The notes beneath the pieces were generated by a model, which made no database searches, had not been told where the DNA came from, and worked only from the letters and a program-made list of their open reading frames with translations. From positions 59,311,561-59,375,560 of the forward strand of contig NC_088775.1 of assembly GCF_954871325.1 (NCBI RefSeq): a stretch of 64,000 nucleotides of DNA. Reading direction: 5' to 3'. Each line of letters begins with the position of its first letter. Within the stretch, counting starts at the first letter, position 1. Position numbers and translations under genes: made by a program. Positions 61,191 to 64,000 of this stretch are shown here, piece after piece. The stretch comes from Gordionus sp. m RMFG-2023. Its lineage: Eukaryota > Nematomorpha > Gordioida > Chordodea > Parachordodidae.

Positions 61191-62354
61191 CCTAATATTT
61201 AAAATTAAACTATAAAAGATTTTGGTTATTGTAAAGTTAATCAATATTAATTATTTTAAAATTATCGACCAATTATTTTAATAATTTGGCTTAATATAAA
61301 ATATAACTTTTTACCGAATTGAATAAATTATTTTGTTAATTTGACCAGAACAACTAAAAAGAAAATTAATTTTGTAGCAAGTGGAAGTAAAATAAATGAG
61401 AATTAGTATAATTTATACTGGCTAAATATTAAATAAAATTTAAATTTATTAAAAAATAAACCATGACTTAGATAAATATATTATAAAAATTTTTTAATTT
61501 TAATATAAAATTATAATTAAAACGATTCCTTCATGATACAAATATATTTTTAAATAAATTGTAACTTAATAAGATTGATAAACATGCTTTTAATGCATAC
61601 TAGTTAATTATATCAAAATATTTATTCGCCAATAATATTTTAGAGTATTTGATTAAATTTAAATATATTTATGTTAAATTTGATCAATTTTAACCATATA
61701 AAGGATCATAACTCCTAGACGCATGTTCACCCCAGTCTAGGATTTTGTACAAATATAAAGCAGTGTAACATCTACAGGGAAAAAAATTTTATATGGCCAT
61801 TTCCGGGTTTTTAAATATTAACCGGGTTTCTATCACATTCATTTATATCATATTAAAGATCTATTTTACCTATATAATTAAATTTACATTATTGCTCTAA
61901 CTTTATTTTTATTTGAAATATTTTAAAACTAATGAAGTGCATTTTGTCAAAATGTACCATTTTTTTCGTTCTTTAAACCTTCATATATTAGCGAGTAAGT
62001 AGTGTAAGGAAGTAAAATGCGAGTACGTGGTGTAAGGAAGTAAAATGCGAGTACGTGGTGTAAAAAATTCTGAGGGAGTCACAAAATCGACTTTTTATTG
62101 ATTTGATATTAACCATAATATATTTTTAAAACATATTTAATCCTCACATTAATTTTAAACACGTGAACAATAAATTCATTTTTCTGTACTCCAAGAGTAT
62201 TTAACCTTATAAACAATCTCACATTTTTTTCAAAACTAACCTTTCTTTTTAAAAAAAAAATATATTTCTTTTTTTAAATATCAAACATAATACCAATCAT
62301 ACTTTTCATTTCTGCCCAAGATTTATTCTCAATTTATCTTATATATCTTGAAAT
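61191..62354. other. AT-rich spacer with a 28-bp tandem repeat
   Basis: No gene is seen. At 61991-62063 a roughly 28-bp unit, GGAAGTAAAATGCGAGTACG plus TGGTGTAA, is present about two and a half times. Confidence 0.5.
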
Positions 62355-62562
62355 TAGTTTTGTTAAAAAGCCCGGTTTGGGTCCATTTTTCAAAAAGGTC
62401 CGATTAAGATTTTAGCTAAAATAATATTATGTAAGCATCTAGATTTTGAAAATAGGTGTCCAAGCATTTCTGCTAGCTATGAACAAAATCTTTAAACTTG
62501 CATAATGTTATTTTGGTTATAATCTTAATAAATCAGCCCGAATTGGGCTTTTAACAAAACTA
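62355..62562. mobile_element. 208-bp hAT-type MITE related to the one at 23046
   Basis: The ends TAGTTTTGTTAAAAAGCCC and GGGCTTTTAACAAAACTA are inverted. The flanking 8-mers CTTGAAAT and CTATAAAT agree at six of eight. Internal hairpin blocks (AATATTATGTAAGC / GCATAATGTTATTTT) resemble those of the 222-bp MITE at 23046-23267, so this is a diverged, older relative. Confidence 0.65.
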
Positions 62563-63235
62563 CTATAAATCTCTGCAAAAATGAATATTTTTCTATTCCA
62601 CAAATGTCTTATTTTTTTTATTCTCACTAATATATATCATAAAGCAAGAAACTCAATCTTTAACACACACCAACCAACTATAATAATCTTCATTTGCCAT
62701 TTCATAAATTTTTTGTTCTATCACAATTCCATTCATTCTAAAAATAAAAATTCAATAAAATTACACAATTTTTCTTATAATATATATTTTTAAATCTCAC
62801 CAAAATATAAATATTTTTTTATACTTTTAAATTTATCCAAATTAATATTTTATATTCCACAATCTTTTGATTTTTTTTATCATTATGTTTCATAGAGCAA
62901 GAAACACCAACTAACTCCAATAATATTTATGCCCATTTTACATTATATATAAAAAATTTTTTATTAAAAAAAAATTTCTTTATTATTTGTAAATTACTTC
63001 TGTTTACTTACACTAAATCACATCCCCATTCACTATACTGAAATAATTTAATTTTTCCTTTTCTCTTAAGTTCTTATCTTTCATTCAAGTCATAATCTTC
63101 CCCTTAGATATCATGGAACACTTTCCCACAAGTTTCAAAAAATAAAAAAATATCCAAACCAGGCCTTTTAACTAAACACAAAATCAAAGGCATCGTATGT
63201 CCTGAATCCAGAAAGCGAACTTCTTCTAAAACGTC
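62563..63235. other. AT-rich spacer, C-rich on the plus strand
   Basis: Roughly repeated text (ACAACTTTAACACACACC-like, CAAGAAAC-CAAC) suggests a diverged duplication at 62600-62700 and 62830-62930. No gene supported. Confidence 0.35.
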
Positions 63236-63451
63236 TTGTTTATATTTTTTACTCATAGTGATACTTCCATATCATCTAATAATGACCACATATCTACCAC
63301 ATCAGACACATTTATTCCCCTCCCACCTATCATTCATGATGACATCAAAAACTCCCTAAAATCCGATAAACTTCCCATTATCTCTATAATTCCTAAAGGT
63401 TCCAGACTACAAATAGCCAAGCTCTCTCCATCTGACTTCAATCATTACTAA
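63236..63451 (+). CDS. possible coding fragment, Ser/Pro/Ile-rich, unidentified
   Basis: 71 codons including SDTFIPLPPIIHDDIKNSLK and PKGSRLQIAKLSPSDF, open to a stop at 63449-63451. The composition shift from about 63000 onward (more C, longer protein-like patches) suggests a plus-strand gene or element starting here and running off the window. The ATG is arbitrary. Confidence 0.22.
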   Translation: MFIFFTHSDTSISSNNDHISTTSDTFIPLPPIIHDDIKNSLKSDKLPIISIIPKGSRLQIAKLSPSDFNHY

Positions 63452-63794
63452 ATAACTTTTGCTCTCTTAACAATTGGCTCAAACTTTTCTCATTTTCCTT
63501 CACCAACCTCCCAACCCAGAGATACAGAAATATCTAACAAATCAAAGACGCAACTTATCCCCTCTCCCTTAGAACTACTGCAACCTCTCACAAAACCAAA
63601 AACTTGTAGCCTAATTAAAGGCCAAGATAATTTCTAAAAAATAACTAATTTAAATATCAAATACACCTTCCGCATACTAGTATCTGATGACTCACCTGCT
63701 ACTAATAATGAACAAAGCTACAACAAACTTAAATTAAGTACTCTACTAGTGGTAACTTCATACCGCCTCCTCCACCAAACATATTCCCAACTAA

Positions 63795-64000
63795 TATAAC
63801 CATAACCGAGGTCCAATCCTACAAAATTTAACAACATTCTGTAATAAAATATCATATGGATTCGTTTTCGAAGCCATCAGATCACTTCTGTTAGGTGATA
63901 AATTAATAGCACAAATAAGGACCTTCGACCAATTGCAATTGGGACTGTATTTTGCTAACTTGTTGAGAAACTCATATCTTCCAAAATTAAGGACACCGCA
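63795..64000 (+). CDS. partial coding sequence at window end, unidentified
   Basis: The plus-strand frame is open from 63795 to the last base. After residues of uncertain status it reads well-mixed, helical-looking sequence: SYGFVFEAIRSLLLGDKLIA, then QIRTFDQLQLGLYFANLLRN. Patches in another frame just upstream (NFIPPPPPNIFP, TNITITEVQSY) look related. No family recognised. A decayed mobile-element protein and a host exon are both possible. Confidence 0.3.

Overview
The window is very AT-rich (roughly three quarters or more A+T by eye), intron-rich animal DNA. Metazoan origin follows from a secreted multi-Kunitz (BPTI) gene split by phase-1 introns, a RILP-like gene end, and a dense load of hAT, Ty3/gypsy, Helitron and foldback elements. 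I cannot place it beyond an AT-rich invertebrate.

Host genes are few and nearly all on the minus strand. From about 16.8 kb down to 1.7 kb runs one gene of ten recognised exons: a signal-peptide exon, three acidic/polar linker exons and six exons with one Kunitz domain each. The exon lengths sum to 1974 nt (657 codons plus stop) and every junction is phase 1. The P1 residues are F, K, R, L, K, K, which suggests a multi-headed inhibitor of trypsin-like and chymotrypsin- or elastase-like proteases. Its first intron carries a MITE and a 5.2-kb hAT-ended insert, and inside that insert is a possible two-exon 47-residue gene. At 57.7-58.1 kb are two exons resembling the C-terminal RH2 region of RILP-like proteins. 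Other possible exons lie at 21.3, 44.7-45.7 and 63.2-64.0 kb; I could not identify them.

The rest is mostly mobile DNA. The most striking part is a set of four foldback (giant inverted-repeat) elements whose arms contain tandem arrays. (1) 23417-35029 has hAT-like ends and an 8-bp target duplication. It is a palindrome of about 5 kb opened by a broken Ty3/gypsy element, which itself holds another insert. A 222-bp MITE with the same ends sits 150 bp upstream. (2) 47355-57293 is a palindrome whose loop holds one apparent terminal exon with a cysteine-rich CXC-like motif. (3) 52608-56769 is nested in the right arm of (2), with about 150-bp units alternating 144 and 156 bp and an 11-bp target duplication. 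(4) About 45893-47125 has arms built of 16-18-bp units. Elements 1 and 2 have different ends but share the same roughly 119-bp arm repeat, centred on TGACAATTGTCA.

Other elements are a complete-looking non-autonomous Helitron (36975-39430), hAT fragments on both sides of it, a decayed BED/DUF659 hAT transposase (59.5-61.2 kb), several MITEs, and three copies of a G-run-ended repeat (7, 15 and 28-30 kb). Regions with no assignable content are stated.
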